Source of the DNA: Siminovitchia acidinfaciens
GTDB taxonomy: Bacteria > Bacillota > Bacilli > Bacillales > Bacillaceae_C
Assembly: GCF_003605385.1 (NCBI RefSeq)
Contig: NZ_QYTV02000003.1
Coordinates: 372,001 to 436,000 of the forward strand
Length of the DNA stretch: 64,000 bases
Direction of reading: 5' to 3'
Part shown: positions 9,301 to 18,546 of the stretch, piece after piece
Layout: each line of letters begins with the position of its first letter
How positions within the stretch are numbered: position 1 is the first letter of the stretch
Program-made: the position numbers and the translations under genes
Notes under the pieces: model-generated
Told to the model about the DNA's origin: nothing
Database searches by the model: none
The model's input: only the letters and a program-made list of their open reading frames with translations

Positions 9301-10662
9301 TTGAAGAAGATTACAGATTATGAACATAAAAAAATACTCGTACTGGGGTTAGCAAAAAGCGGCATTGCTGCCGCCTCTTTATTACATGAATTGGGGGCAT
9401 TTGTGACGGTAAACGACCAAAAGCCTTTTGAGGAAAATACTGCAGCCCAGAGCCTGCTGGAAAAAGGCATTAAGGTAATATGCGGCAGCCACCCGCCTGA
9501 GCTACTTGATGAAGGGTTCGAGTTGATTGTAAAAAATCCCGGGATCCCTTATACAAATCCACTTGTTTCAAAAGCAATGGAAATGAATATCCCAATCATT
9601 ACGGAAATTGAACTGGCTTACCGAGTGTCGGAAGCTGATATTATCGGCATCACGGGTTCAAATGGTAAAACGACAACTACTACCCTCATCTTTAACATGT
9701 TAGAAGAGGCGTCTAAAAATCCGCTGATTGCGGGAAATATCGGAACGGTTGCATCTGAAGTGGCCATGAAAGCAACCAGTGAAAATCAAATGGTTGTGGA
9801 GCTGTCATCGTTTCAATTGATGGGTGTGGATCAGTTCAAACCTCATATCGCCATCATTACGAATGTATATGAAGCCCATCTGGATTACCACCAGACAAAA
9901 GAAAATTATGCGGAGGCAAAAGCAAATATTACCCGGAACCAGACCGAGGATGACTTTTTAATTGTGAATGCCGACCAGGAAGAACTCCTTGAACTCGTCA
10001 GCTTTTCCCAAGCCGAGCTCATTCCTTTTTCAACGGTACGTTATCTTGAAAAAGGGGTATCTATCAAGGAAGGTAAAGTATTCCACTTTGGTGAAGAGGT
10101 CATTGGCCTTAGAGACATTTTACTTCCAGGAAAACATAATCAGGAAAATATTCTTGCAGCCATAGCAGCGGTGAAAATCCTTGGAGTTGGCAACGATGCA
10201 ATAAAACGTGTACTAGCCACGTTTCAAGGAGTGGAGCACAGAACACAGTTTGTCGCTGAAGTGAATGGAAGAAGATTTTATAATGATTCAAAGGCAACAA
10301 ACATACTGGCTACCAAAAGTGCATTGCAGGCATTTGATCAGCCTGTTGTGCTTCTAGCCGGCGGCTTGGACAGGGGAAACAGTTTTTCGGAGCTTGTTCC
10401 GCATATGTCAGGTGTAAAAGCGCTGATTTTGTTTGGAGAAACAGCTGATAAGCTGGAAGAAGCAGGAAGGGAAGCGGGAATACAATCCATTTATCACGTC
10501 GATAATGTTGAGGAGGCTGTTCCGCTTTCATTTAACGTATCAGAACCTGGTGATGTTGTCCTGTTGTCACCGGCATGTGCAAGTTGGGATCAATATAAGA
10601 CATTTGAAGTACGGGGTAATATTTTTGCACAAGCCGTGCATAAACTGAAACAGAGCCAATAA
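9301..10662 (+). CDS. murD: UDP-N-acetylmuramoylalanine:D-glutamate ligase MurD
   Basis: 453 residues from a TTG start whose ribosome site (GAGGTGTGGG) lies within the end of mraY. A Rossmann-like N-terminal domain (ILVLGLAKSGIAAASLL) is followed by the ATP loop GITGSNGKTTTT, ELSSFQLMG and a C-terminal domain with YNDSKATN and SPACASWD. It adds D-glutamate to UDP-MurNAc-L-alanine in the cytoplasm, the step before MurE. No truncation seen. Confidence 0.95.
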   Translation: MKKITDYEHKKILVLGLAKSGIAAASLLHELGAFVTVNDQKPFEENTAAQSLLEKGIKVICGSHPPELLDEGFELIVKNPGIPYTNPLVSKAMEMNIPIITEIELAYRVSEADIIGITGSNGKTTTTTLIFNMLEEASKNPLIAGNIGTVASEVAMKATSENQMVVELSSFQLMGVDQFKPHIAIITNVYEAHLDYHQTKENYAEAKANITRNQTEDDFLIVNADQEELLELVSFSQAELIPFSTVRYLEKGVSIKEGKVFHFGEEVIGLRDILLPGKHNQENILAAIAAVKILGVGNDAIKRVLATFQGVEHRTQFVAEVNGRRFYNDSKATNILATKSALQAFDQPVVLLAGGLDRGNSFSELVPHMSGVKALILFGETADKLEEAGREAGIQSIYHVDNVEEAVPLSFNVSEPGDVVLLSPACASWDQYKTFEVRGNIFAQAVHKLKQSQ

Positions 10663-10712
10663 AAAGGTGTATGGAACAGGCTTAAATACAGTGGAGGCAG
10701 AGGTGCTGACTG

Positions 10713-11813
10713 TTGCCCTTGAAAAAATCTACACCCGATTTCATTTTGATTCTCGTCACCCTGACATTGCTGGCAATTGGACTGATCATGGTTTATAGCG
10801 CCAGCGCTGTATGGGCAGATTATAAGTTTGCCGACTCCTTTTTCTTTGCAAAAAGGCAGCTTTTGTTTGCAGGACTGGGTTTTGCCGCCATGTTTTTAAT
10901 GATGAACATCGATTACTGGTCTTGGAGAAAGTGGGCCAAGCCAATTTTGATCGTATGTTTTATATTATTGCTTGTGGTACTGATTCCAGGTATTGGAATG
11001 GAAAGGAACGGTTCAAGAAGCTGGATAGGGGTCGGCGCCTTTTCCATTCAGCCGTCTGAATTCATCAAGCTCGCACTGATTGCCTTTTTGGCAAAGTTCC
11101 TTTCCGAAAAGCAACGTTACATTACTACGATAAAAAAAGGCCTGGCGCCTTCCTTGTCGTTGGTGTTTCTCGCTTTCGGGCTGATCATGCTGCAGCCGGA
11201 CCTGGGTACGGGAACAGTCATGGTGGGGACATGCATGGTAATGCTCTTCATAGCAGGTGCACGGATTTTCCATTTTGCCGTATTGGGCCTAATTGGTCTT
11301 GCAGGCTTCGTCGGATTGATTATCTCGGCACCTTATCGAATCGCAAGGATCACTTCCTTTCTAGATCCATGGCAGGATCCGCTAAACAGTGGGTTTCAGA
11401 TTATCCAGTCTCTATATGCGATCGGACCCGGAGGCTTGTTCGGATTGGGGCTTGGTGAAAGCAGGCAGAAGTTTTTTTATTTGCCGGAGCCGCAGACAGA
11501 TTTCATATTTGCCATCCTTTCTGAAGAACTTGGTTTTATCGGGGGAAGTCTCGTCATCTTGCTGTTTGCTCTGCTGTTGTGGCGCGGGATAAAAATTGCT
11601 CTTGGAGCGCCTGACCTATATGGCAGTTTCTTGGCAGTAGGTATCATTTCCATGATTGCTATCCAGGTAATGATCAATATCGGCGTAGTGACAGGATTAA
11701 TGCCGGTAACGGGAATTACACTTCCTTTTTTAAGCTACGGGGGATCTTCACTGACAATCATGTTAATGGCTGTGGGTGTCCTGTTGAATATTAGCCGATA
11801 TGCAAGAGTCTGA
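10713..11813 (+). CDS. spoVE: SpoVE, SEDS-family glycosyltransferase of spore cortex synthesis
   Basis: 366 residues with about ten membrane segments. The SEDS family pattern is clear: GLIMVYSASA near the N-terminus, SWIGVGAFSIQPSEFIKLA, LGTGTVM, and FLSYGGSS near the C-terminus. A TTG at 10713, or a second TTG at 10719, follows the strong site GTGGAGGCAGAGG. The protein belongs to the FtsW/RodA/SpoVE polymerases. The assignment to SpoVE rather than FtsW rests on its position between murD and murG, as in B. subtilis, and on SpoVD being encoded nearby. A terminator begins at the stop codon. Confidence 0.85.
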   Translation: MPLKKSTPDFILILVTLTLLAIGLIMVYSASAVWADYKFADSFFFAKRQLLFAGLGFAAMFLMMNIDYWSWRKWAKPILIVCFILLLVVLIPGIGMERNGSRSWIGVGAFSIQPSEFIKLALIAFLAKFLSEKQRYITTIKKGLAPSLSLVFLAFGLIMLQPDLGTGTVMVGTCMVMLFIAGARIFHFAVLGLIGLAGFVGLIISAPYRIARITSFLDPWQDPLNSGFQIIQSLYAIGPGGLFGLGLGESRQKFFYLPEPQTDFIFAILSEELGFIGGSLVILLFALLLWRGIKIALGAPDLYGSFLAVGIISMIAIQVMINIGVVTGLMPVTGITLPFLSYGGSSLTIMLMAVGVLLNISRYARV

Positions 11814-11848
11814 AAAGAAACTCAATATCAATTGGGTTTCTTTTTTAT
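11814..11848 (+). terminator. Intrinsic terminator after spoVE
   Basis: A 13-bp stem (11814-11826 with 11831-11843, one G.T pair) and a 4-nt loop run into a T-rich tail, TCTTTTTTATTT. It starts directly at the spoVE stop codon and separates the murE-spoVE run from murG. Confidence 0.8.
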
Positions 11849-11885
11849 TTCAAAATAACAACAATCTGCCGGGAACACATTTTTC

Positions 11886-11914
11886 TTGTATAAAATATAG
11901 TAAAATAAGATAAT
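11886..11914 (+). promoter_or_regulatory. Candidate SigA promoter for murG-murB
   Basis: TTGTAT (11886-11891), 17-nt spacer, GATAAT (11909-11914, 5 of 6), in an A/T-rich gap just after the spoVE terminator. It would give murG a leader of about 40 nt. Confidence 0.5.
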
Positions 11915-11961
11915 TAAGGAGTTTGGTCTATTAAGTAGATTACACTAGTTGAGGTGTTACC

Positions 11962-13065
11962 ATGAAAATCATTGTAAGCGGCGGAGGTACCGGGGGACAT
12001 GTATACCCGGCGCTGGCCTTAATCCGGACAATTAAAGAAAAGCATCCGGATACAACATTTCTATATATTGGAACAGAAAAAGGATTGGAAGCAAATATTA
12101 TCCGCAGGGAGAACATACCATTTGAAACAGTGGAAATCACTGGGTTTAAACGGTCGCTATCCTTTGAAAATATCAAGACACTTGTCCGTTTTTTCAAGGG
12201 CGTCAAACGATGCAAGCAGATTATCAAGGACTTCAAACCAGATGCGGTGATTGGAACAGGAGGATATGTCTCGGCTCCCGTAGTTTATGCTGCAGCAAAA
12301 AAGAATATCCCCGCCGTCATCCACGAACAGAACAGTGTACCGGGCTTAACGAATAAGTTTTTAAGCAGGTTTGTACAAAAGATTGCTATCTGTTTTGACT
12401 CAGCCAAGGAGTTTTTTCCTGCAAACAAAGTCATTCTGACAGGCAATCCAAGAGCCTCTGAGGTGGTCGGAAAAGTAGGGCGCGGTGAACTGGCGAAGCT
12501 GGGATTAAAGGAGAACGTTCCGACAGCCTTGATTACAGGCGGAAGCCGGGGAGCAAGGCCAATCAATGAAGCTGTAATTAAATCATTGACCCAACTGGCC
12601 AATAAGCCGTATCAAATTTTATACATAACCGGAGAAGTTCACTTTGAAGCTGTAAAAAAAGAAGTTGCTTTGATCGGCGACTCTCCAAATGTAGTCGTCG
12701 TTCCTTTTATTCATAATATGGAAGAAGTGCTTGCCGCAACAGATGTTGCTGTTGGAAGAGCCGGAGCTACCTCGCTGGCCGAAATTACCGCGTTGGGGCT
12801 TCCATCCATACTTATACCAAGTCCGTATGTTACTAATAACCACCAAGAAAAAAATGCGGCTGTTTTGACATCCGCTGGTGCTGCTATTATGCTGCCAGAG
12901 AAGGAATTGTCCAGCCAGAAGCTTATTTCCGCCCTTGATGAAATCTTATTGGATGATAAAAAAAGGAAGAGCATGGGAGAAGCATCGAAGAAGCTGGGGA
13001 TGCCGGATGCATCCGACCGGTTATATGACGTGCTTTTAAATATGATTGAACGCGGCAGGAGTTGA
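11962..13065 (+). CDS. murG: Lipid II synthase, UDP-GlcNAc transferase MurG
   Basis: 367 residues. It starts with the glycine-rich [14 protein letters not shown] (lipid I binding), continues with [28 protein letters not shown] and [11 protein letters not shown], and in the C-terminal donor domain [24 protein letters not shown]. MurG adds GlcNAc to lipid I on the inner face of the membrane. The ATG follows GAGGTG. This is the usual partner of the murG-murB-divIB group in Bacillus. Confidence 0.95.
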   Translation: MKIIVSGGGTGGHVYPALALIRTIKEKHPDTTFLYIGTEKGLEANIIRRENIPFETVEITGFKRSLSFENIKTLVRFFKGVKRCKQIIKDFKPDAVIGTGGYVSAPVVYAAAKKNIPAVIHEQNSVPGLTNKFLSRFVQKIAICFDSAKEFFPANKVILTGNPRASEVVGKVGRGELAKLGLKENVPTALITGGSRGARPINEAVIKSLTQLANKPYQILYITGEVHFEAVKKEVALIGDSPNVVVVPFIHNMEEVLAATDVAVGRAGATSLAEITALGLPSILIPSPYVTNNHQEKNAAVLTSAGAAIMLPEKELSSQKLISALDEILLDDKKRKSMGEASKKLGMPDASDRLYDVLLNMIERGRS

Positions 13066-13078
13066 AAGGGGCATGAAC

Positions 13079-13999
13079 ATGGAAAAAATTATTGAAGAAC
13101 TGCGTGCAAATGAAGTTGGAAAGGTAAAGGCAAATGAACCGCTGTCCAATCATACTACGATTAAAGTCGGAGGGCCTGCGGACATTTTCGTTGAGCCTGA
13201 TTCCATAGATAAACTTATAAAGACAATGGAAATTATCCAAAAAAATAAGCTGCCATGGAGAGTCATCGGACGTGGGTCGAACCTCCTTGTTTCCGATGAA
13301 GGAATTGTTGGAGTTGTCATCAAACTCGCTAAAGGCATGGATAATTTGGATATAGATGGAACAACCGTCCGTGTTGGAGCAGGATATTCATTTATTGTTC
13401 TGGCCAATGCATTGGGAAGAAAAGGGCTGAGCGGCTTTGAATTTGCAGGAGGGATACCGGGGTCTGTCGGAGGAGCTGTGTATATGAACGCTGGTGCTCA
13501 TGGATCCGATGTTTCAAAGGTTTTGGAAAAAGCGCGAGTGCTTTTTCCTGATGGAGCTGTCGAATGGCTGACTAATGAAGACATGGAGTATTCATACCGG
13601 ACTTCGATACTTCAAAAGAAACGGCCTGGAATTGTCCTGGAAGCCGTATTTAATCTTCAAGAAGGCGATCGCGACATTATTGCGGCAGAAATGAAGAAAC
13701 ATAGGACTTATCGTCGCGATACCCAGCCGGTTAAACCGTGCTGCGGAAGTGTATTCCGTAATCCGCTGCCGGAACATGCAGGAAAACTAATGCAAGACGC
13801 CGGTTTGAAAGGATATTCTATTGGAGGAGCTCAAATATCAGAACTCCACGGGAATTTTATCGTTAACAATGGAACGGCAAAAGCGGCGGATGTATTGGCA
13901 CTGATAGAGTATATGAAAGAAACAGCGCTTGAAAGAAACGGTATTGAATTGCATACGGAAGTTGAAATAGTAGAGAGAAAAGCAAAGGGCAACGCTTAG
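13079..13999 (+). CDS. murB: UDP-N-acetylenolpyruvoylglucosamine reductase MurB
   Basis: 306 residues from ATG 13079, 8 nt past GAAAGGGG; the in-frame ATGs at 13046 and 13073 are too far upstream of or too close to that site. FAD-binding motifs are GRGSNLLVSDEG and GGIPGSVGGAVYMNAGAHG; SYRTS and CCGSVFRNP follow in the substrate domain. MurB reduces the enolpyruvyl ether to UDP-MurNAc with NADPH. The missing Tyr loop marks it as a type II enzyme, an inference from length. A repeat element follows directly and separates it from divIB. Confidence 0.93.
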   Translation: MEKIIEELRANEVGKVKANEPLSNHTTIKVGGPADIFVEPDSIDKLIKTMEIIQKNKLPWRVIGRGSNLLVSDEGIVGVVIKLAKGMDNLDIDGTTVRVGAGYSFIVLANALGRKGLSGFEFAGGIPGSVGGAVYMNAGAHGSDVSKVLEKARVLFPDGAVEWLTNEDMEYSYRTSILQKKRPGIVLEAVFNLQEGDRDIIAAEMKKHRTYRRDTQPVKPCCGSVFRNPLPEHAGKLMQDAGLKGYSIGGAQISELHGNFIVNNGTAKAADVLALIEYMKETALERNGIELHTEVEIVERKAKGNA

Positions 14000-14009
14000 C
14001 GACAGACCT

Positions 14010-14228
14010 GACCGGATAAGCGGAAACTCCTTGTTCAGTGCGGGCAAATAAGACGATTCCCGAAGAAGGAATTTTTCAGATGCCACACGGAACCTACTGA
14101 ACTCAATCCCATCGCATGATATTTCTTTAAGTAGGTACGCTTCGTGCAGCTTTGGTAACAAAGCTTTCTGAATAGCCTTGGAGCACCCAAGGGGGAAGCC
14201 TGCTAGTTGCTGAAGCTCGGAGCTGAAC
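14010..14228 (-). repeat. Dispersed intergenic repeat, reverse copy
   Basis: Its left end, GATAAGCGGAAACTCCTTG then GCAAATAAGACGATTCCCGA, aligns with 51674-51725 (GATAAGAAAAGCGCAAGCG then GCAAACAAGACGATTCCCGA). It fills most of the 298-bp gap between murB and divIB. No coding signal. Confidence 0.6.
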
Positions 14229-14297
14229 ATTAGATAAGCGTTGCACCTATAAAAAATAAAACTTTTTCAAAGAGGATATAAGAGTGAAAGGGGGAAA

Positions 14298-15083
14298 ATG
14301 GCCGTGGAGAAAGGGAAAGTTTTATCCCTGGAAGACAGGATTCCAAAGATAAAAGAGCATCGAAGGCGGAAAGCGAACAGGCGGCTCATTTTCCTTATTT
14401 CATTATTCTTTCTTTTGATCATGTTAGTCATTTATTTCCAATCTCCCTTAAGTCATATTAATGAAATCAAAGTTGAGGGGAATGAATCGGTTCCGGATAA
14501 GATCATTATCAAAAACAGCGGTCTTAAGAAAGGTAACAATATTTGGAAACTGGATAAGAAGGAAGCGGTCAAAAATATTGAAGAGCTTCAAGAAATCAAG
14601 AATGCAAAAATCAAGCTTGGTTTCCCTAACACAGTTTATTTGCAAGTAAAGGAGTTTAAGACGATAGCTTACGTCTCTACTGGGACAGAATTTCACCCAA
14701 TCCTGGAGAACGGGTTGATTGTAGTGAACAATCATGAGGGGGGGGTTCCGGTAAGCGCGCCGATCCTATCGAGTTTCAAAGAAGATGGGGTTTTGGAGCA
14801 TATGGCCAAGGAATTGAAGGAGTTGCCACCAGAAATTATAAATGTCATTTCGGAAATATATTATACGCCGAAAAAAACGGACAAGTATCATATCACACTT
14901 TTTATGAATGATGGATTTGAAGTGAGTGCAACAATACTGAGTTTCTCGGAAAAGATGGTTCATTATCCTTCTTTCGTCAGCCAGTTGGATCCTAAAATCA
15001 AAGGGGTCATAGATTTGGAGGTAGGTTCATTCTTCAAAGCCTATGAAACTAAAGAATCAAATAACAAAAATGAAGGAGAATAA
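14298..15083 (+). CDS. divIB: Cell division protein DivIB (FtsQ family)
   Basis: 261 residues. A basic cytoplasmic tail of about 30 residues (KEHRRRKANRR) leads to one membrane segment (about 30-50), then the POTRA domain (HINEIKVEGNESV, with YLQVKEF), a beta domain and a short acidic tail. DivIB stabilises FtsL-DivIC and PBP2B at the septum. ATG 14298 follows GAAAGGGGG. In B. subtilis ylxW, ylxX and sbp lie between divIB and ftsA; here they are absent and only about 390 bp of non-coding DNA remains. Confidence 0.93.
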   Translation: MAVEKGKVLSLEDRIPKIKEHRRRKANRRLIFLISLFFLLIMLVIYFQSPLSHINEIKVEGNESVPDKIIIKNSGLKKGNNIWKLDKKEAVKNIEELQEIKNAKIKLGFPNTVYLQVKEFKTIAYVSTGTEFHPILENGLIVVNNHEGGVPVSAPILSSFKEDGVLEHMAKELKELPPEIINVISEIYYTPKKTDKYHITLFMNDGFEVSATILSFSEKMVHYPSFVSQLDPKIKGVIDLEVGSFFKAYETKESNNKNEGE

Positions 15084-15470
15084 CTACGCAATCTTCCTCC
15101 CTTTTATATGTTTTTTCAGATTTATTGACAATGTTCTACATCGACGGTTAATTTAAGTGATTTTCCTAAATATTCAACTTGAGGTAAGTTTGGCTTTTCT
15201 AGGGCATCATCTTAGTGTAGACTAATATTTAGCTGCTGTATTTGGTAAAAGCCATAGATAGGTAGAAATTGCCGTAATTCGTAGAATGTTGTTGAATGAA
15301 ATAAACGGTGTCAAGAAAAATAACGAATAAAACTCCTAAAAAATTTAATGGAATAAAAGGGAATTTCCTGAATTTGCCGAATACATAAAGGTAATTGCTG
15401 TGTCAAGAATGATTATTTTAGAAATTTTGATATATCAAGATATAGAGAGTATCAAAGGAGGTGCCGCGGG
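15084..15470 (+). promoter_or_regulatory. ftsA upstream region with candidate SigA and SigH promoters
   Basis: 387 bp without a gene. A perfect TTGACA (15125-15130) has only a weak -10 (TTAATT, 15148-15153) after 17 nt. A SigH-like pair, AATGGAATA (15347-15355), 11 nt, CCTGAAT (15367-15373), fits the remembered RNAGGAWWW / RNNGAAT pattern except for one position in each half. B. subtilis ftsAZ also has a SigH promoter raised at sporulation. No trace of ylxW, ylxX or sbp was recognised. Confidence 0.4.
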
Positions 15471-16763
15471 ATGAACAATAATGAAATGTATGTAAGCCTT
15501 GATATAGGTACATCAACCGTAAAGGTAATCATAGGTTCAATGGGTAGTGATTCATTGAATATAATTGGGGTTGGAAATGTCAGTTCCAAAGGAATTAGAA
15601 AAGGTTCCATTGTTGATATAGATGAAACGGTTCATTCAATTAAAAGTGCGGTCGAGCAGGCAGAAAGAATGATAGGGATGAAAATCAACGATGTGATTGT
15701 CGGGATTGCCGGCAACCATGTCGCTTTACAGCCTTGCCATGGGGTGGTTGCTGTATCTAGTCAAAATCGGGAAATTACGAACGAGGATGTAGCCAGAGTA
15801 ATGGATGCGGCACAAGTCATTTCAATCCCGCCTGAAAGAGAAATCATCAATGTGATACCTCGCCAATTTATTGTAGACGGACTGGATGAAATCACAGATC
15901 CGAGAGGAATGATCGGGGTCCGGCTTGAAGTGGAAGGAACCATTATCACAGGAGCAAAAACAATTTTACATAATACGCTGCGATGTGTTGAACGTGCGGG
16001 CCTGAGCATTACTGACATTGTATTACAACCGCTCGCAGCTGCTGCTGCAGCCCTCTCAAAAGATGAGCAGCAGCTTGGAACAGCTTTAATTGATATGGGT
16101 GGCGGATCAACAACACTTTCAGTATTTGAAAACGGAAGCATCAAAAGTGTCAGCGTCATCCCAGTAGGCGGTGAACATATTACAAAAGACCTGTCCATCG
16201 GTCTCAGGACAGCCACAGAAGATGCGGAAAAAATCAAGATTACATATGGACATGCATTTTATGACCATGCATCTGAAGATGAAGTGTTCAGTGTGCCGAT
16301 CATTGGCAGCGACCAACATCAGCAGTTCAATCAGCTGGAACTTTCGGATATTGTGGAAGCTAGGATGGAAGAGATTTTTGAATTGGTTCAAGAAGAATTA
16401 AAAAGAATGGGAATTACTGATCTGCCTGGAGGTTTTGTATTAACGGGTGGTTCCGCCAATATGCCGGGCGTAGTTGAACTCGCACAAGTGATTTTCCAGA
16501 GTAGAGTAAGAGTGGCAATTCCCGATTATATTGGGGTGCGTGAGCCCCAGTATACGACCGCTGTCGGCTTAATCAAGCATTCTTATCAGAATGCCAGATT
16601 GCAAGGAAGAACTGTTAGCACATCTCCGGTTCACGTAATTAATGAACATGAACACGGGTCGATGCAAGATCCACAACCGACAGCTAAGCCAAAAGCTGAA
16701 AAGGATCCGGACAAAAAAATATCCACTAAAGTTAAAAAGTTTTTTGGCTACTTTTTTGAGTAA
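15471..16763 (+). CDS. ftsA: Cell division protein FtsA
   Basis: 430 residues, actin-like fold: [14 protein letters not shown] (phosphate 1) at the N-terminus, the SHS2 (1C) region with [25 protein letters not shown] (phosphate 2) and [11 protein letters not shown] (adenosine site). The C-terminus ends with a linker rich in Lys and Pro and the amphipathic membrane-binding helix (KKFFGYFFE). FtsA tethers FtsZ to the membrane. A strong AAAGGAGGTG site precedes ATG 15471, and ftsZ follows 37 bp downstream. Confidence 0.95.
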   Translation: MNNNEMYVSLDIGTSTVKVIIGSMGSDSLNIIGVGNVSSKGIRKGSIVDIDETVHSIKSAVEQAERMIGMKINDVIVGIAGNHVALQPCHGVVAVSSQNREITNEDVARVMDAAQVISIPPEREIINVIPRQFIVDGLDEITDPRGMIGVRLEVEGTIITGAKTILHNTLRCVERAGLSITDIVLQPLAAAAAALSKDEQQLGTALIDMGGGSTTLSVFENGSIKSVSVIPVGGEHITKDLSIGLRTATEDAEKIKITYGHAFYDHASEDEVFSVPIIGSDQHQQFNQLELSDIVEARMEEIFELVQEELKRMGITDLPGGFVLTGGSANMPGVVELAQVIFQSRVRVAIPDYIGVREPQYTTAVGLIKHSYQNARLQGRTVSTSPVHVINEHEHGSMQDPQPTAKPKAEKDPDKKISTKVKKFFGYFFE

Positions 16764-16800
16764 TGCATCCGGTTGAATAAAACGAACAGGAGGATATGTC

Positions 16801-17940
16801 ATGTTGGATTTCGATACAAATATTGATTCTTTAGCGACTATAAAAGTAATCGGGGTTGGCGGCGGCGGAAACAATGCTGTAAACCGTATGATTGAACATG
16901 AGGTACAAGGTGTTGAGTTTATCGCAGTAAATACTGATGCCCAGGCATTGAACTTATCCAAGGCAGAAATAAAAATGCAAATTGGTGCCAAACTCACAAG
17001 AGGGCTTGGAGCAGGAGCTAACCCAGAGGTTGGTAAAAAAGCAGCCGAGGAAAGTAAAGAGCAAATTGAGGAAGCATTAAAAGGGGCAGACATGGTTTTT
17101 GTCACAGCAGGAATGGGTGGAGGAACTGGTACGGGAGCAGCACCTGTAATCGCTCAGATTGCAAAGGACCTCGGAGCACTGACTGTCGGAATAGTCACGA
17201 GGCCATTTACTTTTGAAGGACGGAAACGAGCGACACAGGCTAGCGGCGGAATTGACGCAATGAAAGAGGCTGTTGACACATTAATAGTCATTCCGAATGA
17301 CAGACTTCTGGAAATTGTTGATAAGAGCACTCCGATGCTGGAAGCCTTTAGAGAAGCCGATAATGTATTGCGCCAGGGTGTTCAGGGCATTTCCGAATTG
17401 ATTGCTGTCCCAGGATTGATTAACCTTGACTTCGCAGATGTCAAAACAATTATGACTAACAAAGGATCTGCCTTAATGGGAATTGGAGTTGCAACAGGTG
17501 AAAGTCGAGCAGTGGAAGCGGCCAAAAAGGCAATTTCTTCTCCACTTTTAGAAACCTCCATTGATGGAGCCCAAGGTGTCTTGATGAATATTTCGGGCGG
17601 AGCCAATTTAAGCTTATTCGAGGTCCAGGAAGCAGCAGATGTTGTTGCAACTGCCTCCGATCAAGAGGTAAATATGATTTTTGGTTCAGTTATTAACGAT
17701 AATTTGAAAGAAGAAATTGTTGTTACGGTAATAGCAACCGGGTTTAACGATGCAAAACCTCAAAAAAAGCAACAAGCTCCATTGTTTGGGCAAATGCGAC
17801 AACAACAAGCTCCAATGCAGAACCGTGAGCAAAAAAGGGAAGAAGTGCAGGAACAGCCCGTAAGGTCTAACCAGCAACAATCCCTTGAAGATACGCTTGA
17901 TATACCTACTTTTCTCAGAAACAGAAATAGAAGAAGATAA
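16801..17940 (+). CDS. ftsZ: Cell division GTPase FtsZ
   Basis: 379 residues. The tubulin signature GGGTGTG is at 106-112, with [13 protein letters not shown] near the N-terminus, the T7 loop [11 protein letters not shown], a Gln-rich linker and the conserved C-terminal peptide [13 protein letters not shown], which binds FtsA, SepF and others. It forms the Z-ring. The site AGGAGGATATGTC precedes the ATG. A terminator-like hairpin follows. Confidence 0.97.
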   Translation: MLDFDTNIDSLATIKVIGVGGGGNNAVNRMIEHEVQGVEFIAVNTDAQALNLSKAEIKMQIGAKLTRGLGAGANPEVGKKAAEESKEQIEEALKGADMVFVTAGMGGGTGTGAAPVIAQIAKDLGALTVGIVTRPFTFEGRKRATQASGGIDAMKEAVDTLIVIPNDRLLEIVDKSTPMLEAFREADNVLRQGVQGISELIAVPGLINLDFADVKTIMTNKGSALMGIGVATGESRAVEAAKKAISSPLLETSIDGAQGVLMNISGGANLSLFEVQEAADVVATASDQEVNMIFGSVINDNLKEEIVVTVIATGFNDAKPQKKQQAPLFGQMRQQQAPMQNREQKREEVQEQPVRSNQQQSLEDTLDIPTFLRNRNRRR

Positions 17941-17956
17941 TTACCGCTCTATAAAG

Positions 17957-18009
17957 AAGCTGCCCAGAAAGTCAATGATAACTGACTTTACTGGACAGCT
18001 TTATTTTTA
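17957..18009 (+). terminator. Probable terminator after ftsZ
   Basis: An interrupted stem: AAGCTG/CAGCTT, CCA/TGG and AAAGTCA/TGACTTT, with small internal mismatches and loop ATGATAAC, followed by TTATTTTTAT. It starts 17 bp after the ftsZ stop. Confidence 0.7.
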
Positions 18010-18130
18010 TAACGGGAGCTATTGGGATCTGCTTACGGCGCAAAAATGCAGTGCGCGGGCAACTGTTTTTTTGTTAGAGGCGTGTATTTTAAGTCATGGT
18101 GGCCGAAAGCCTAACATTCTTACTATCTCA

Positions 18131-18286
18131 GTCACTATGAACGCATCACTGTCCCCCAATTGCCAGTAACTTCGCTTTTGTGGCCACTATGAAGCAGTCA
18201 TAGTGACCACAAAGTAGTTTTCACCGCTTCCCCGGTAACTATGAAAGCAGATGATAGGCATCCATCCCCCATTTTTTCCGGAATAC
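18131..18286. repeat. Degenerate 52-bp tandem repeats with a strong hairpin
   Basis: CACTATGA recurs at 18133 and 18185, and AACTATGA at 18237, each exactly 52 bp apart; units share their first 11 bases and a few later positions. The middle unit with its left flank forms a 15-position hairpin (18178-18192 with 18198-18212, one mismatch, 5-nt loop). Two frames across this stretch (17885-18169 and 18241-18486) have no recognisable content. The rest of 18010-18419 shows nothing I can identify. Confidence 0.5.
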
Positions 18287-18419
18287 GAAGATTCGTATCG
18301 CTCACCATTTTCAAAGGTTGCGGCTGGCTCCCACTTTTCCAATCAGTCTTTAGGTTGATGGACAGGCGCTTTTGCTTTTGCTCTCATCTTTCCCTCTTTA
18401 GCCATTCTTCGATGCTAAT

Positions 18420-18484
18420 TGTGAAAACTTCTCTAAATTCACATACAGGAATTGACACAATCCAATTTTTGCGTCCGTTATACT
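18420..18484 (+). promoter_or_regulatory. spoIIG-type promoter with wide spacer and Spo0A-like boxes
   Basis: TTGACA (18452-18457) and TATACT (18479-18484) are separated by 21 bp. This fits the unusually long spacing known for the Spo0A-dependent spoIIG promoter of B. subtilis. TGTGAAA (18420-18426) matches 6 of 7 of the Spo0A box TGTCGAA, and ATTGACA over the -35 matches 5 of 7 on the other strand. Known biology: Spo0A~P activates SigA polymerase at such a promoter. Confidence 0.65.
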
Positions 18485-18546
18485 AATCATTAATAGAAAA
18501 AGCCGGGCATTCTAAAATGCTTCAGCCTCTTTGGGGGGTCGTACAA

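Noticed and set aside
17885-18486. Forward frames downstream of ftsZ (17885-18169 and 18241-18486)
   Set aside because: The first overlaps the conserved FtsZ C-terminus in another frame and crosses the terminator. The second has no ribosome site or recognisable content.
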